DNA of 64,000 nucleotides from assembly GCF_003254395.2 (NCBI RefSeq), contig NC_037648.1, positions 14,012,330 to 14,076,329 on the forward strand. The letters run 5' to 3'. Below, piece after piece: positions 41,106 to 50,945 of the stretch. This stretch comes from Apis mellifera (lineage: Eukaryota > Arthropoda > Insecta > Hymenoptera > Apidae). Under the pieces are notes generated by a model. The model ran no database searches. It was not told the DNA's origin and worked only from the letters and a program-made list of their open reading frames with translations. Numbering within the stretch: the stretch's first letter is position 1; the number at the start of each line of letters is the position of its first letter. The position numbers and the translations under genes are program-made.

Positions 41106-42733
41106 CTATTAAAATTAAAAATTTATCATTCAAACAAAACAGATTAAGCTTTCAAAGATAAAATCATCTGAAAAATTTGTTTAATTACTTTCGAAATCGA
41201 AAAAAGGATCTAATTTTAAAATTTTAACAAATGATATTTATCATATCGATACATTTTGATATCAGTTAAAAAAAGTTATCATCGTTATCAACTTACCGGT
41301 ACTTTGGGACTGTTGAATCCAATATTATATACCCTTCCACTGGGCAAATGAACCCATCTATTTTTCACACGATTCAATATCACTTCGAAGGGAACATCCA
41401 GATAAAGAACCAAATTAATTGGATGTATTTTTTGTAGCTTTTCCGCTTGCGTTAACGTTCTTGGAAATCCTGTATCAATGCCAACTATTTATTCGAGTTT
41501 AGTTGTACACGTGTGGTTATCGCGCACATTCATAATCTAAATAAATAAAACAAAAATTTTAACTTTCATATCCTACTTACCGTCTAATAACCAATTTTGT
41601 TTCCCAACCGCTTTGATTTCTTCGTTTATCATTGAAATCATTATATCATCAGGAACGAATTTACCGGAAAGTACATAATTCGAGACTGCTTTGCCCAATT
41701 CTACATTATTAAAAAAACAGATTATGTTCTAATTATATTTGTTTACCTTTATAATTAATGGACTTTGTAACTGATAATTGATAGGTTATATTTCTCTTAT
41801 CATAATAAAAAATGGTGTTTTTATATAAAAACATAAATGGTATATATTTTAATTGTATTTAATTAATTTTATATAATTAAAAAAGTTATGCATAAAAATA
41901 AAGATGATGAATAAATTAGTATATATAAATATGTGCATTGTATTTAATTAAGTCAATAAAAATCTATTAAATTGACGCGATTGAGAATGATAAAGAATAT
42001 TTATATTTATATATTAGATTAATTTCCTGTACTTCAATATCTATAATTTATAATAATGAATAAAACACGGATAGAAAATTTATGCCAAATGTTGCAATCC
42101 AATTCTGAACACGAGTCCAAATACTTAAATGAATGATTATAAATAAGTAGTATGCTTTTCATTCAACCAGTTAATATGAATCAGTTTCAATCATTCAATC
42201 AGTCACGTAACTGTTAGAGGATCCAAGTAATATAAATATTATGTGTAAAATTAAACAAGGATAATTTTAATCTGATTAAGAAATATTAAAGAGAGAAACG
42301 TATTTCATATTTTATTTCATGAAATAAATCAACATTTCGATCATTGTCAAAGCAAAATGTATACATATATTATTACAAATATATCAATAATATATGTATT
42401 TAAAACCAAAAAATCGATTTTGGACAAATCTATTTTAACAAACAAATGGCATGCAAAGGTTTTCGATCAAATGATATGAAAATGATTAATTTTATTATTT
42501 TTTATTATATTTCATAAAATGATAAAAACATAAAAATATAACAAATAATTTATTTTAAACATACCAGTTTTATTATTCATATGAAGTCTTAACTTATCGC
42601 CACTTGATATATGAGTTAATTTAAATTGTTCAACAATTCTAGCTGACATGGTGCCCTTACCAGAAGCAGGGGCACCTAATATCACGGCCCTGAAAGCCGC
42701 AGCCTTGGCACACCACGTGGATAGTGCTACCAT
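40893..42733 (-). CDS. Ak3: adenylate kinase 3, mitochondrial GTP:AMP phosphotransferase (whole gene span)
   Basis: Transfers phosphate between GTP and AMP, in the mitochondrial matrix in animals. Exons in transcript order: 42733-42565, 41700-41581, 41469-41297, 41105-40893, total 675 bases, 224 aa (human AK3 is 227). The P-loop is GAPASGKGT at residues 20-28. The NMP-binding part has HISSGDKLRLHM, GKFVPDDIM and GFPRTLTQAEKL, and the LID has NRWVHLPSGRVYN. TGEPLSKRDDD and the C-terminal helix follow. The LID lacks the four-Cys zinc site of bacterial enzymes, as normal for AK3. It lies tail to tail with Atg4 and in the same direction as SPS1. Confidence 0.95.
41297..41469 (-). CDS. Ak3: AK3 exon 3: core and LID
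   Basis: Begins GFPRTLTQAEKLQKI and runs through LVLYLDVPFEVI to the LID, RVYNIGFNSPKVP. Acceptor GATACAG|GATTTC, donor ACCG|GTAAGT, phase 0. Confidence 0.95.
41581..41700 (-). CDS. Ak3: AK3 exon 2
   Basis: Encodes ELGKAVSNYVLSGKFVPDD and on to NWLLD. Acceptor ATGTAG|AATTGG, donor GACG|GTAAGT, phase 1. Confidence 0.95.
41701..42564 (-). other. AK3 intron 1
   Basis: 864 bases of AT-rich sequence. Nothing further recognised. Confidence 0.85.
42565..42733 (-). CDS. Ak3: AK3 exon 1: P-loop
   Basis: Encodes MVALSTWCAKAAAFRAVILG and the P-loop. The basic and hydrophobic N-terminus could act in mitochondrial import. Donor ACTG|GTATGT, phase 1. Confidence 0.95.
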
Positions 42734-44243
42734 TAAATCGTCACTTTAAGAAACTCCAAAAAAATATATTAAATCTAAACGGATTCTTTTATTTTATACT
42801 TTTTCCTTCGACGAAGGTTTACACTTGAATGTAATGACAATTATAACTCTTTGATACATATTGTGATACTCTATCTATAATGTGACCTATGAACCACGAT
42901 GGCGACCAGTTGCCGAATCGTTAGATAACTGATTATCCAATGAATGGAAGGGTTTAGTTTTTTTCTGCTTCGATTGTTGGCTACCTTGCAAATGTATATA
43001 GATCCGTAATATGAATTTTTCTTCATATACTTTGCATTAATGAATTATGATATCGAACACTTCTTTTATTTTAAATATATTAGAGAAAAATTAAACTTTG
43101 CTGAAAATAATTTAATGATAATAACAACATGTAATTTTTATTGACAAAGTAGCACTTTATTCATATGAAAAAGTAATACAACATTAGGGCCTGTGCTCGA
43201 TTTCTTGTATTCCTTATTTTTTTTTTTTTTTTTATAATTATTTTCAAAAGCGTATGTAACGAGAAAACTAGAGAAGGCCTTTTTTTCATTTGGACATCTT
43301 ACGCACTCTATGTAACAGGTAGATCAAAATTACAAATTGTGGAAATCTCGTTTAAATCTCGGCATTAAAAGCCTGTCATTGTGTACTACAAGGATAGTAA
43401 TGTCTCTCTGTTTACAAATTTGCATCTATATAACTATAATTTAAATGATTTTTTCCCCATGAATTAAAGTGATGTAAAATATATTGTTAAAATCATTTTT
43501 TTCTTTTTGTATGATATTGTATATGTCCTTAAAATATATTTATAGATCTTTGTAATCACGTACTATCATTTATATGTATCTTAACATTCTTCATTAACAC
43601 TAAGCACCCAAATGTCACTTGACATATTGCAAGTTTGATCAAATGTAGTTGAAGCTTAGCCTGAGCCTAGTGCTACCTGAGGCTATTACTTAGTACTTAG
43701 TATTAAGTCTTAAATCTTAAAAAAAAAAAAAAAAAAAAAAAGAAATTATATCTAAACTCTTTATATTCTTTATTTCTCTTTGCTTCCTCATATTTCTTTT
43801 TTATATCAAATTATTTCGAATAAATGTTCATAATTGTCGGGAAAGACTATTATGAACATTTTATAAATGTTTTATTATAGAGCACTGCTAACTTTCGACA
43901 AAAAAAACAACAAGAAAAAAAGAGAAACGTTACTTTCCTAAGGTGAAACTTAGGATCCAACTTCAATAAAGATAACACATAAGTATAAGTCGTTATTATT
44001 ATATCTCTTTCTCAAAACCCATAGGATAGAAAATATAATCAAAATTATTACGAGTATATCAAATTTTTACCCAATGAAAAATTGAAAATTTGTTTGTCCC
44101 GTAATAATGATGCACATTAAGTGCTTTGTATCTGGTATGGTAATATTGATCTATGTAAATGCGTGTTTTCTGTGTTGCATGTGGTTTTTTTCTAAATATA
44201 TGAAGGTAAATAAAAAAAATGTTTCGTCAACATCCTTAATCTT
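42734..44243. other. gap between AK3 start and SPS1 3' end
   Basis: Contains the AK3 promoter next to 42733 and the SPS1 3' UTR. A 24-base A run lies near 43718-43741. I looked for a SECIS-type element (AUGA and GA quartet on a long stem) after the SPS1 stop and did not recognise one by eye. Confidence 0.5.
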
Positions 44244-44396
44244 TTACCAAAGCTCTCCATCTTTTTCTTTAGCTGGCACTTCTATTACTCGTGGTTTATC
44301 AATTATTCTGGCTGTACGATTTCCTTTTTCCACAATACCAATAATCCATGCTTGATATCCTTCTTGTTTTTCAATATCTTTACAATATGCAGCAGC
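44244..44396 (-). CDS. SPS1: SPS1 exon 6: C-terminus
   Basis: Encodes AAAYCKDIEKQEGYQAWIIG through KPRVIEVPAKEKDGELW and TAA. Acceptor TTTCAG|GCTGCT. The exon is clear from the conserved AWIIGIVEKGNRTARI stretch. Confidence 0.94.
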   Translation of the reverse strand, partial: AAAYCKDIEKQEGYQAWIIGIVEKGNRTARIIDKPRVIEVPAKEKDGELW

Positions 44397-46777
44397 CTGA
44401 AATTATTTATATAAATTATAAAATTTGACTGATAACAATTAATTTATTAAAGCTTATTATTAATTTATTAAAATAATTAAAAATAAAAAAAAAATGTAAG
44501 AGAGTCGACGGCACTAATATGCTATAATAGCAAATCAGTATGGAAATCTCTATTATTCTTCCTGCCATTCTTTAGAATATATAATGGTGAATAATATATT
44601 CTACTGTATTAGCAGGATTTGACCAAAAAACAAAGGATTGATTACAAACCTGTTCCCTAGGCAGACAAATGAGTAATCCACCACTGGTTTCCGCCGAATG
44701 ACCTTGCAAAAGTTGAAACATATTACCGCACGCTTTTGCTACAGCTGCCATTTTAGCAATAACAGGTAAATTATGAATAACAAAGGAAACTTCATTCTTT
44801 TGATGTTTAGCCAGATTTTGTGCGTGTCCTAAAAGGCCAAAGCCCGTTACATCTGTTGCTCCATGTGCATTATATTTATGCATTAATCTAGCCGCTATGG
44901 AATTAAAAAATAAATTATTTTATTTTTTTATCTTTCGATTTTTATAATATATAATATAATTTAATAACAAATAACACAATAACATATACCTATTCTGTTA
45001 AGCCTAGCCATGCTATCCATTGCTCTTTGATAAGCTTTCCTTACATCATCTTCACTGACTACAAGTTTGATTCTGTTCCAGCGATCTGGCTGATCTAACC
45101 ATTGATGAGCATTCACAGCAACTTGAGTTCCAAGTGGTTTTGTCAGAACAAGAACATCACCTACTACTGCATTATCTGGACTATAAATAATTATTATTAA
45201 CAGAGAAATAATATAATTATATATCATTTATTCTAAGATACATACACAATGTATTCATTTGGTTGACAAACAGTAGAAGCCACTCCACCTATTGTACACC
45301 AAGGATTAACAACTGTCTGACCACCTGTTACTGTTGTGCCAGCTTCCAGAGCAGAATCCTTGAATCCTCTCATAATCAAAGGAACAACAACATCTCGTTC
45401 CTTTTCAGTCATTTTTGTACTGACTCCCAATAACATCAGCATATTATCACATTCAGTAACACCCATAGCATATAGATCACTGATAACATTTGCACATGCA
45501 ATTTTACCTGTAAAAGTACTCCAATAACAGTGGTCAAACAAAATGTCATAAAATAAACAAATTTTATTTTTAATAAAAAAAACTTCTAATATTTAAATTT
45601 GTGAATGTACATACATATAAAATAAGAAATACAATTGATAAAATTATATGATATTATTGAAATATTATTCTTACCCATCATATAAGGATCATCAACTAAT
45701 GGATAAAAGAAATCTGTCGTTTGTACCAAACTAAGCCCTCCATGTCTCAGTGGAGTCACGGAGGAATCCATACCAATGCCTAAAATAAAAAATATAAATC
45801 GTGTTTAATGTTTATATATTCAATTAAAAAAAATAAATATATTTATAATATATATATTTTTTATATAGATATATTTTTCTCCAATATTTAAACATTTGTA
45901 AAAAATTTATTCAAATTTTTTGTGAAAAATTTATTTAAATATTGATATTTAATAATTCTAATATTATTTTTTTTGTAGATATATAATTGTTCGAATGCAA
46001 GTTGAGAACATTTGTATTTCCGGTGGCGTGGGAGAAAACAGGCGGGAGACGATAACATGGCTGCTGACATGATAGGGCTGCCTATTGCAATATTTGTGCC
46101 CTATGTTTTCTAATAAAAGTGCTTGTTTACAATTAAAATTCTCATAATAAGTACAAATATCTTATAATTATACTATATATATAACAAATAATATTTAATT
46201 ATTATTATTATTAAGTAACATAAGATATGGAAAATTTTAGCCGGGAAAAATTTCCATAACTACATTGTCACAGTTTGTCATAATATAGTTCTTTTTTTTT
46301 AATAAAAAAATAATCGACAAATAATTTAAAAAATAATTTCATAACAGAAATAAGAATATTCAATCATTCATATTTGCGCAATTTGTAACAATCACAAATA
46401 TGTAAAATACCGCGAAGCTAAGACGCGGTATAAAATCAAACATGTCGGCACAGGATGGCGTACACGCGCGCAATAAAAGCAATCTACTCACCGATGCGTG
46501 GAATGGCCATGTGCATAAAATGGGCATGTTCATGATCTTGTGCGCTACCATCGTCGGCCTGTAGTCCCTCGAGGAGTTTCCCAAGAACCTCCTGAGGGAC
46601 TTTACACCCTCATCCTTTTAGGTCGGCGAACCGCGTAAGGCGGAAGGTCGCATCGAGATCATGTGCCACAGGATCAAATGGCCTACGCAAAGCCAAGGCG
46701 TTCGGATTTCCACCGAGCTCTAACTGAGCTACGGACAGGGCGTCTTGAGCAACCGGGGTTCCCTGTAGTTCCGCCAT
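44244..46777 (-). CDS. SPS1: selenophosphate synthetase 1 with in-frame UGA (whole gene span)
   Basis: Member of the SelD family, which makes selenophosphate from selenide and ATP. SPS1 proteins of animals without selenocysteine at the active site are thought to do a different, unresolved job. Exons in transcript order: 46777-46492, 45779-45675, 45507-45246, 45180-44990, 44894-44650, 44396-44244, total 1242 bases, 413 residues counting the UGA codon. The UGA is codon 56 (46612-46610), in ADLKG-UGA-GCKVPQEVL, exactly where SPS2 has selenocysteine. The frame stays intact and conserved for 357 more codons: SVTPLRHGGLSLVQTTDFFY, NVISDLYAMGVTECDNML, TVTGGQTVVNPW, HGATDVTGFGLLGHAQNLA and AETSGGLLI are all there. 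A perfect hairpin sits 8 bases after the UGA. Hymenoptera are known to carry such SPS1-UGA genes read by UGA readthrough without selenocysteine; which residue is inserted is not shown by the sequence. Confidence 0.95.
44650..44894 (-). CDS. SPS1: SPS1 exon 5
   Basis: Encodes AARLMHKYNAHGATDVTGFG through LQGHSAETSGGLLICLPREQ. Acceptor TCCATAG|CGGCTA, donor GAACAG|GTTTGT, phase 0. Confidence 0.95.
44990..45180 (-). CDS. SPS1: SPS1 exon 4
   Basis: Encodes PDNAVVGDVLVLTKPLGTQV through MDSMARLNRI. Acceptor TTTATAG|TCCAGA, donor AATAG|GTATAT, phase 1. Confidence 0.95.
45246..45507 (-). CDS. SPS1: SPS1 exon 3
   Basis: Encodes GKIACANVISDLYAMGVTEC through TVTGGQTVVNPWCTIGGVAS and QPNEYI. Acceptor TTTACAG|GTAAAA, donor ATTGT|GTATGT, phase 2. 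Confidence 0.95.
45675..45779 (-). CDS. SPS1: SPS1 exon 2
   Basis: Encodes IGMDSSVTPLRHGGLSLVQ through FYPLVDDPYMM. Acceptor ATTTTAG|GCATTG, donor GATGG|GTAAGA, phase 1. Confidence 0.95.
45780..46491 (-). other. SPS1 intron 1
   Basis: 712 bases, AT-rich except a small GC-richer island near 46020-46080 that holds the only ATGs in a good context. No exon supported. Confidence 0.8.
46492..46777 (-). CDS. SPS1: SPS1 exon 1 with UGA codon
   Basis: Starts MAELQGTPVAQDALSVAQL, reaches RLTRFADLKG, then UGA, then GCKVPQEVLGKLLEGLQ and AHFMHMAIPRI. The start lies in CAAGATGGCGGA, a TISU-like context. Donor CATCG|GTGAGT, phase 1. Confidence 0.93.
46563..46601 (-). promoter_or_regulatory. SPS1: RNA hairpin just downstream of the SPS1 UGA
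   Basis: The RNA reads AGUCCCUC-AGGAG, a 12-base loop, CUCCU-C-GAGGGACU. All 13 pairs are Watson-Crick, with a single bulged C. It starts 8 bases after the UGA and lies inside the coding frame. Its position and strength fit a readthrough-stimulating element, as reported for hymenopteran SPS1-UGA mRNAs. Confidence 0.85.
46610..46612 (-). other. SPS1: in-frame UGA at the SelD active-site position (recoding site)
   Basis: GGA-UGA-GGG-UGU. In SPS2 the same codon is selenocysteine; in Drosophila Sps1 it is Arg. Both flanks match the family without a gap, so this is not a frame error. Confidence 0.93.
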
Positions 46778-46781
46778 CTTG
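46770..46781 (-). promoter_or_regulatory. SPS1: TISU-like start context of SPS1
   Basis: CAAGATGGCGGA around the SPS1 start codon. TISU elements in animals guide initiation on very short leaders and overlap a YY1 site. The leader length here is unknown. Confidence 0.4.
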
Positions 46782-47067
46782 TTAAAACTAAACTACCGAC
46801 GAACCGGGTACGCGACGTGTTTCGCGGCCCTGTACAACGACTCTCTTCCAACGGCTTCTCTGATTCTTGCGCGATATCTACAAGTAGGTTCTCACACTTG
46901 CCAGCTGCGCTCTCTGTGCTCACGTTACGTAGACACAAATCTACGAACGCCGCCGACAGACAGCCACTGGTCTTCGTAACCCTTACTACTCGTAACACGA
47001 ACTCGTCGCAAACGAGAATTATACTTTGCACCGGCGTCGACTAACCGGGATCGTACTTGCTAACAAA

Positions 47068-47208
47068 ATGGACGCGCCTCCAGCATTCACGGAATCGGAA
47101 GAACGCGCAAGGCCACCAAGAGCCCCCCCAATGTCCCTACCATGGCATTGCTGTATTCTGATTGGCCTTTTCGAATTCACGTCTGCGCACTTCTCACTTA
47201 GTTTCCAG
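47068..47208 (+). CDS. possible first coding exon of a gene divergent from SPS1
   Basis: ATG in AAAATGG context, 47 codons, and a good donor CAG|GTACGT at phase 0. The product has a hydrophobic stretch, WHCCILIGLFEFTSAHFSL, that could be a signal peptide. I found no following exon on the plus strand and recognise no family, so it may be chance in a GC-rich promoter. Confidence 0.25.
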
Positions 47209-48442
47209 GTACGTCCTTATAATGACATTTCACCCGTGTTTATTCACATGCCGAATTTTATCGTGTTACGAACTGATGCGACAAGTGTGCCTTCGTGACG
47301 TGTATATACTTTGCTCTTGATAAGTTCAAATCACAAGTGGAAAATTATTTTTTAAACGTGTTGGGATTATGATATCGAGTAATTGAAAAAAGAATTTAGA
47401 TTAATAAGTATTAATTTTTATATCTACATAATGATTGGCAAATGTTTTCTATAAAATATTTAAAATTTTATTGCTATATCGGTCAAAAAATCTTTAAAAC
47501 GCTATATTTATTTTTTAATTGATATTTGGATATTTTTAAATATGTTATTCTTCTATTATAATTGATCTTGAATTTATTGTTTAAAGTAAAACTTTTAGAT
47601 TAAAATTTATAATAATAAAAATTTAGATATACGCCAATGAAAGTACAATCTGTTTTAAAATTCCTTCATATTCAATTGAAACAATGGCGGGATCTTAAAA
47701 ATAAAATTATACAATAATGTTCAAAAAAATTGTTTGTATATATTTTTATTATAAAAATTAATATATACCAATATATATATATATATATACATCATCACTT
47801 TTTATTTTGATAAAAAATTATAAATACATTTTTACACATTTAAAAATAGTTAAAAAATATAATAAATTAGAACATTCACTATCTAACAAATGAAAATTTC
47901 TTATTCTATTAGTCTGTTTTCTTAAGTTACTAATTTTTTCTAATAGAATCTTTTGCAAAATAGGATTTGTGAAAGCAATTTATATGTATGGATCATGCAT
48001 TCATATTATATATATAATACATCCAAATATAGGAATATTTGGAACAGGAGTTGAATTCGGCTGTTTTCGTATATTATCCGGAAATAACCGAATCTTTTGG
48101 CGCAATATATACGTTCAATTTTCATTAATTTCTTCCGTTGACTCGAAGATGCCGCGTTGTTTCGTCTCACCAATCAGCATTATTCAGTGGTTCTCAACTC
48201 TATTGAGACAATGTTTGATCAATTAATTTTTTGTTTATTTTTATTCAAAATCTTTTGCAAACTTATAAAATAACAAAAATAAATTGGAAATGGGAATATA
48301 TTTCGCTATATATATATATTTTTGATAATCTATTATTATTATAATTCATAAATTATTTTTAAATATAACATTTTTCTCAAATTTTAATACATTTTATTTT
48401 GTTAAACACTTTAATTAATTTATATTATTATAATATTCTAAA

Positions 48443-48448
48443 TTTATT
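48443..48448 (-). terminator. candidate polyadenylation signal of the MADF-BESS gene
   Basis: AATAAA on the minus strand about 39 bases after the stop codon. Confidence 0.35.
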
Positions 48449-48486
48449 TGTATTATTACAAACTTTTTGTTTATAAAAATTTTAAC

Positions 48487-48958
48487 TTAAAATTCATCTG
48501 TTCTTTCATCTTGTTGATTTTTTACTATTGAACAAGAAATATCATTTTCGACCGACATTGCCGATTCTTTTTCGTTTAATATTTTATCAATCAAACCCAA
48601 TACAGATATTTTAAAGCTTCTTTTTTCTTGGTTTGTCATCTGTTGCATATCTGGAAGTAAACTTTTAAAGAACAACAAGTCTGCATCGTTGATTGATTCG
48701 TCAAGATCTCGCCTATTGGTGAGAATACAATTATCTGAACATCTATGTGACAATAGTCTATCTTCTGCATGTCTGATCGCTTTGCTCTTCGAAAACACAT
48801 ACTCTTCATTTCTCGTATCTCCATCTCTTTCCGATTCCGATATCTTTTGATCGGATTTGTTTAATTTCTGATAATTAGAGGACGTATCGGAAGTGGTCTC
48901 CTCTTCATTCCAATTCTCTTGTGCGATTTGTCCTTCTTCGTTCAAACTTTCATCCGCC
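48487..48958 (-). CDS. MADF-BESS exon 3: acidic linker and BESS motif
   Basis: Acceptor TTTTTAG|GGCGGA completes an Arg codon. Ends KNQQDERTDEF with stop. Holds the BESS motif. Confidence 0.92.
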
Positions 48959-49438
48959 CTAAAAATAATAGAAAAAAAAAAAAAAAAAAACAAACAAACA
49001 AACAAACAAAGAATATAACTTCTTAACTAGTGAATTATTACTAATTTTTCTACATTTTCTACGTTAGTTACCTACGAAGTTTGCTATAAGGAAGTAAAAA
49101 ATCCATGTAATCTGCCATGTAATACGGTTTTTTCGATTTTGAATTTGCCGTACTTTGATTTCTTAAATGTCTGCTGAAACTGGCACGGAGATTCTTCCAT
49201 TTTTCTTTACATTCTGCGGCTATGAAGAAAATATCCGAATATTTAAATATACGATCGAATTTTCACAAAAATTTGTCTTTGAAAAATTCTTACCAGAAGC
49301 GTTTACTTCCTGCGCCACTGCTCTCCACATTTTATTTCGAACAACTTTGTTATGGTAATCATTGCAACTGAGATCATATAACGCTGGATATTTTTTAACT
49401 GTTAGCACTAAATTTATGTAATTTCTAGTTTCATCCAT
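48487..49438 (-). CDS. MADF-BESS domain DNA-binding protein (whole gene span)
   Basis: Probable nuclear transcription factor or co-regulator of the Adf-1 type, a family expanded in insects. Exons in transcript order: 49438-49294, 49219-49072, 48958-48487, total 765 bases, 254 aa. The MADF domain (Myb/SANT-like) spans about residues 5-95, with INLVLTVKKYPALYDLSC, RNKMWRAVAQEVNAS, ECKEKWKNLRASFSRHLR and KKPYYMADYMDFLLPY; the spaced tryptophans and the final Y-x-x-x-x-F are as expected. Residues 100-185 are acidic and Ser-rich, likely disordered. The BESS motif is at about 190-225, DADLLFFKSLLPDMQQM followed by a basic stretch, and serves protein-protein contacts in this family. The specific orthologue is not recognised. 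Confidence 0.9.
49072..49219 (-). CDS. MADF-BESS exon 2: second half of MADF domain
   Basis: Acceptor TTCATAG|CCGCAG. Encodes AAECKEKWKNLRASFSRHLR through YMDFLLPYSKL. Donor CGTAG|GTAACT, phase 2. Confidence 0.9.
49294..49438 (-). CDS. MADF-BESS exon 1: first half of MADF domain
   Basis: Begins MDETRNYINLVLTVKKYPAL and ends NAS at donor TTCTG|GTAAGA, phase 1. Confidence 0.9.
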
Positions 49439-50815
49439 ACTTTTTCTTTATATATACGTTATTTTTGTGATGAAATAATATTTTTTTTACTTAAAAAAAA
49501 AAAGTAACCTTTATTAAAATAAAAACATATTTAACTTTAATAAAAAATTATTTTTTCAATCAATGAGTTATTGTTTTTTTAGAAATCTACATAAATATTG
49601 TAACCATACAACTTTGAATTCATAAAATTTTACGTTTCTCAGTGTACAGTCCGCATCACGATGTCTGCGTCATTCCAAGTTCGCGAACATGCGATGTCTA
49701 CAACAATTTTCAATTTATGTCACTTTCACTCGTTCTTTTTTGTACTTTAAGATTGATTTTCTGAAACACCAAACGTCAAGTAATAACTGGAATAGTATTC
49801 TGCAAGATATAGAACAATGTATACTTGTTTAGTAGATATCGTTCAATATCAGAAAATTGTCGCGTCACCAACAAAATGTCATGTCGCCTCACGTTTGTCG
49901 TATTCAGGGAAGAATAGAATATTCTTGGGCCCTAACCAAACGTCAACAATAATAAATTGCTAGTAAAATTATCCATATGATTTACACTATATCCAAATAA
50001 CAAGAATATTCTATTCAAAATATTACGTAAAAAAAATAAAGTAATAACTCGCTTTAAATAAAAAAATAGAATTATTAATAATCTTTTGTAACGAGTTACG
50101 TTCATGCAGGGATATTTTTAGCGCGTTAAAATCAGAATGCAGAGATAGTTTTAGTCTCGTCAGGTATCCATATTATCCTTACATGATAAAATTAATCATC
50201 TAACAGATGGTGCTACTATCGATGTTTCAATATTACCGATTCGGTATAAAATAGAATTGTAATATGAATAATGATTAAAATTTTAATATAAAATTAAACA
50301 AAGTATATTTTAAAATATTTTATTATTTTATAATTTTATTAAATTATATTAAATTATATATCAAATTTGATTAAAAAATAAATATTAATAAAAAATGAAT
50401 TGAATAATCAAATTCTTCTTATATTTGATCCATATTTTAAACCAAATAGTAAAATATATTGCATATTAAATTTATATTGAATTTTATTTTTAATTAAAAT
50501 TAATGATCAAATGAGTTTTTGTATTAGTAGTTACAGAAATATCCGATTGATGGCACTATACATCATAAAAGCCGAACATTTACGGTTTGACACGATTCAC
50601 GGTAAGTCGATCGTGCGCCGCAGTTGTGCTCGAGCTAACGAGCGAGCAAGGTCGTCGTGTATTTTAATTATTTGTGTTCCATTCGTGAGAGTTGTTTCTG
50701 ATTTTCGTGTTAATTATTTTGTATATCATAAATCGATCGGTGTGGAAATGACATTTGTACAATCTCTTCGTTGAAAGAGCTACCTTTGGAAAGGCAGCCA
50801 AAGTCAGCCGTCAAT
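49439..50815. other. head-to-head intergenic region, MADF-BESS and CERK
   Basis: About 1.4 kb between divergent start codons. Mostly AT-rich. The part from about 50570 to 50815 is GC-richer and likely the CERK 5' UTR. No gene of its own. Confidence 0.6.
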
Positions 50816-50945
50816 ATGATGCAGGAGATTTCAGACCAATCTTCCAGGACAGTGCTCCTGAACACATTCGTAGTGAAAAAGAAACGGTGCAGAGTCTACT
50901 TTCATCGTGGCACACTCATCTGGGAAACAGAGAAACCGCCATACA
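50816..50945 (+). CDS. CERK: CERK coding exon 1
   Basis: 43 codons plus one base. Two ATGs in a row open the frame at 50816 and 50819. Donor ATACA|GTAAGT, phase 1. The frame is open 45 bases upstream but without an ATG. Confidence 0.78.

Larger units (their letters stand above)
46778..48486. other. region upstream of SPS1 and downstream of the MADF-BESS gene
   Basis: 46778-47210 is GC-richer and looks like the SPS1 promoter and a possible divergent start; the rest is AT-rich with a TA run near 47771-47788. No further exon was recognised. Confidence 0.55.

Noticed and set aside
43640..43741. Poly-A-tailed short retroelement
   Set aside because: An A run follows a GC-richer 60-base stretch, but I see no RNA polymerase III boxes and no target-site duplication.
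46610..46612. Reading the UGA in SPS1 as a pseudogene mutation
   Set aside because: Every other exon, splice site and active-site motif is intact, the codon is at the exact selenocysteine position, and a strong hairpin follows.
46729..47044. Frames of 60-100 codons on both strands over SPS1 exon 1 and its promoter
   Set aside because: Shadows of the real SPS1 frame in GC-rich sequence.
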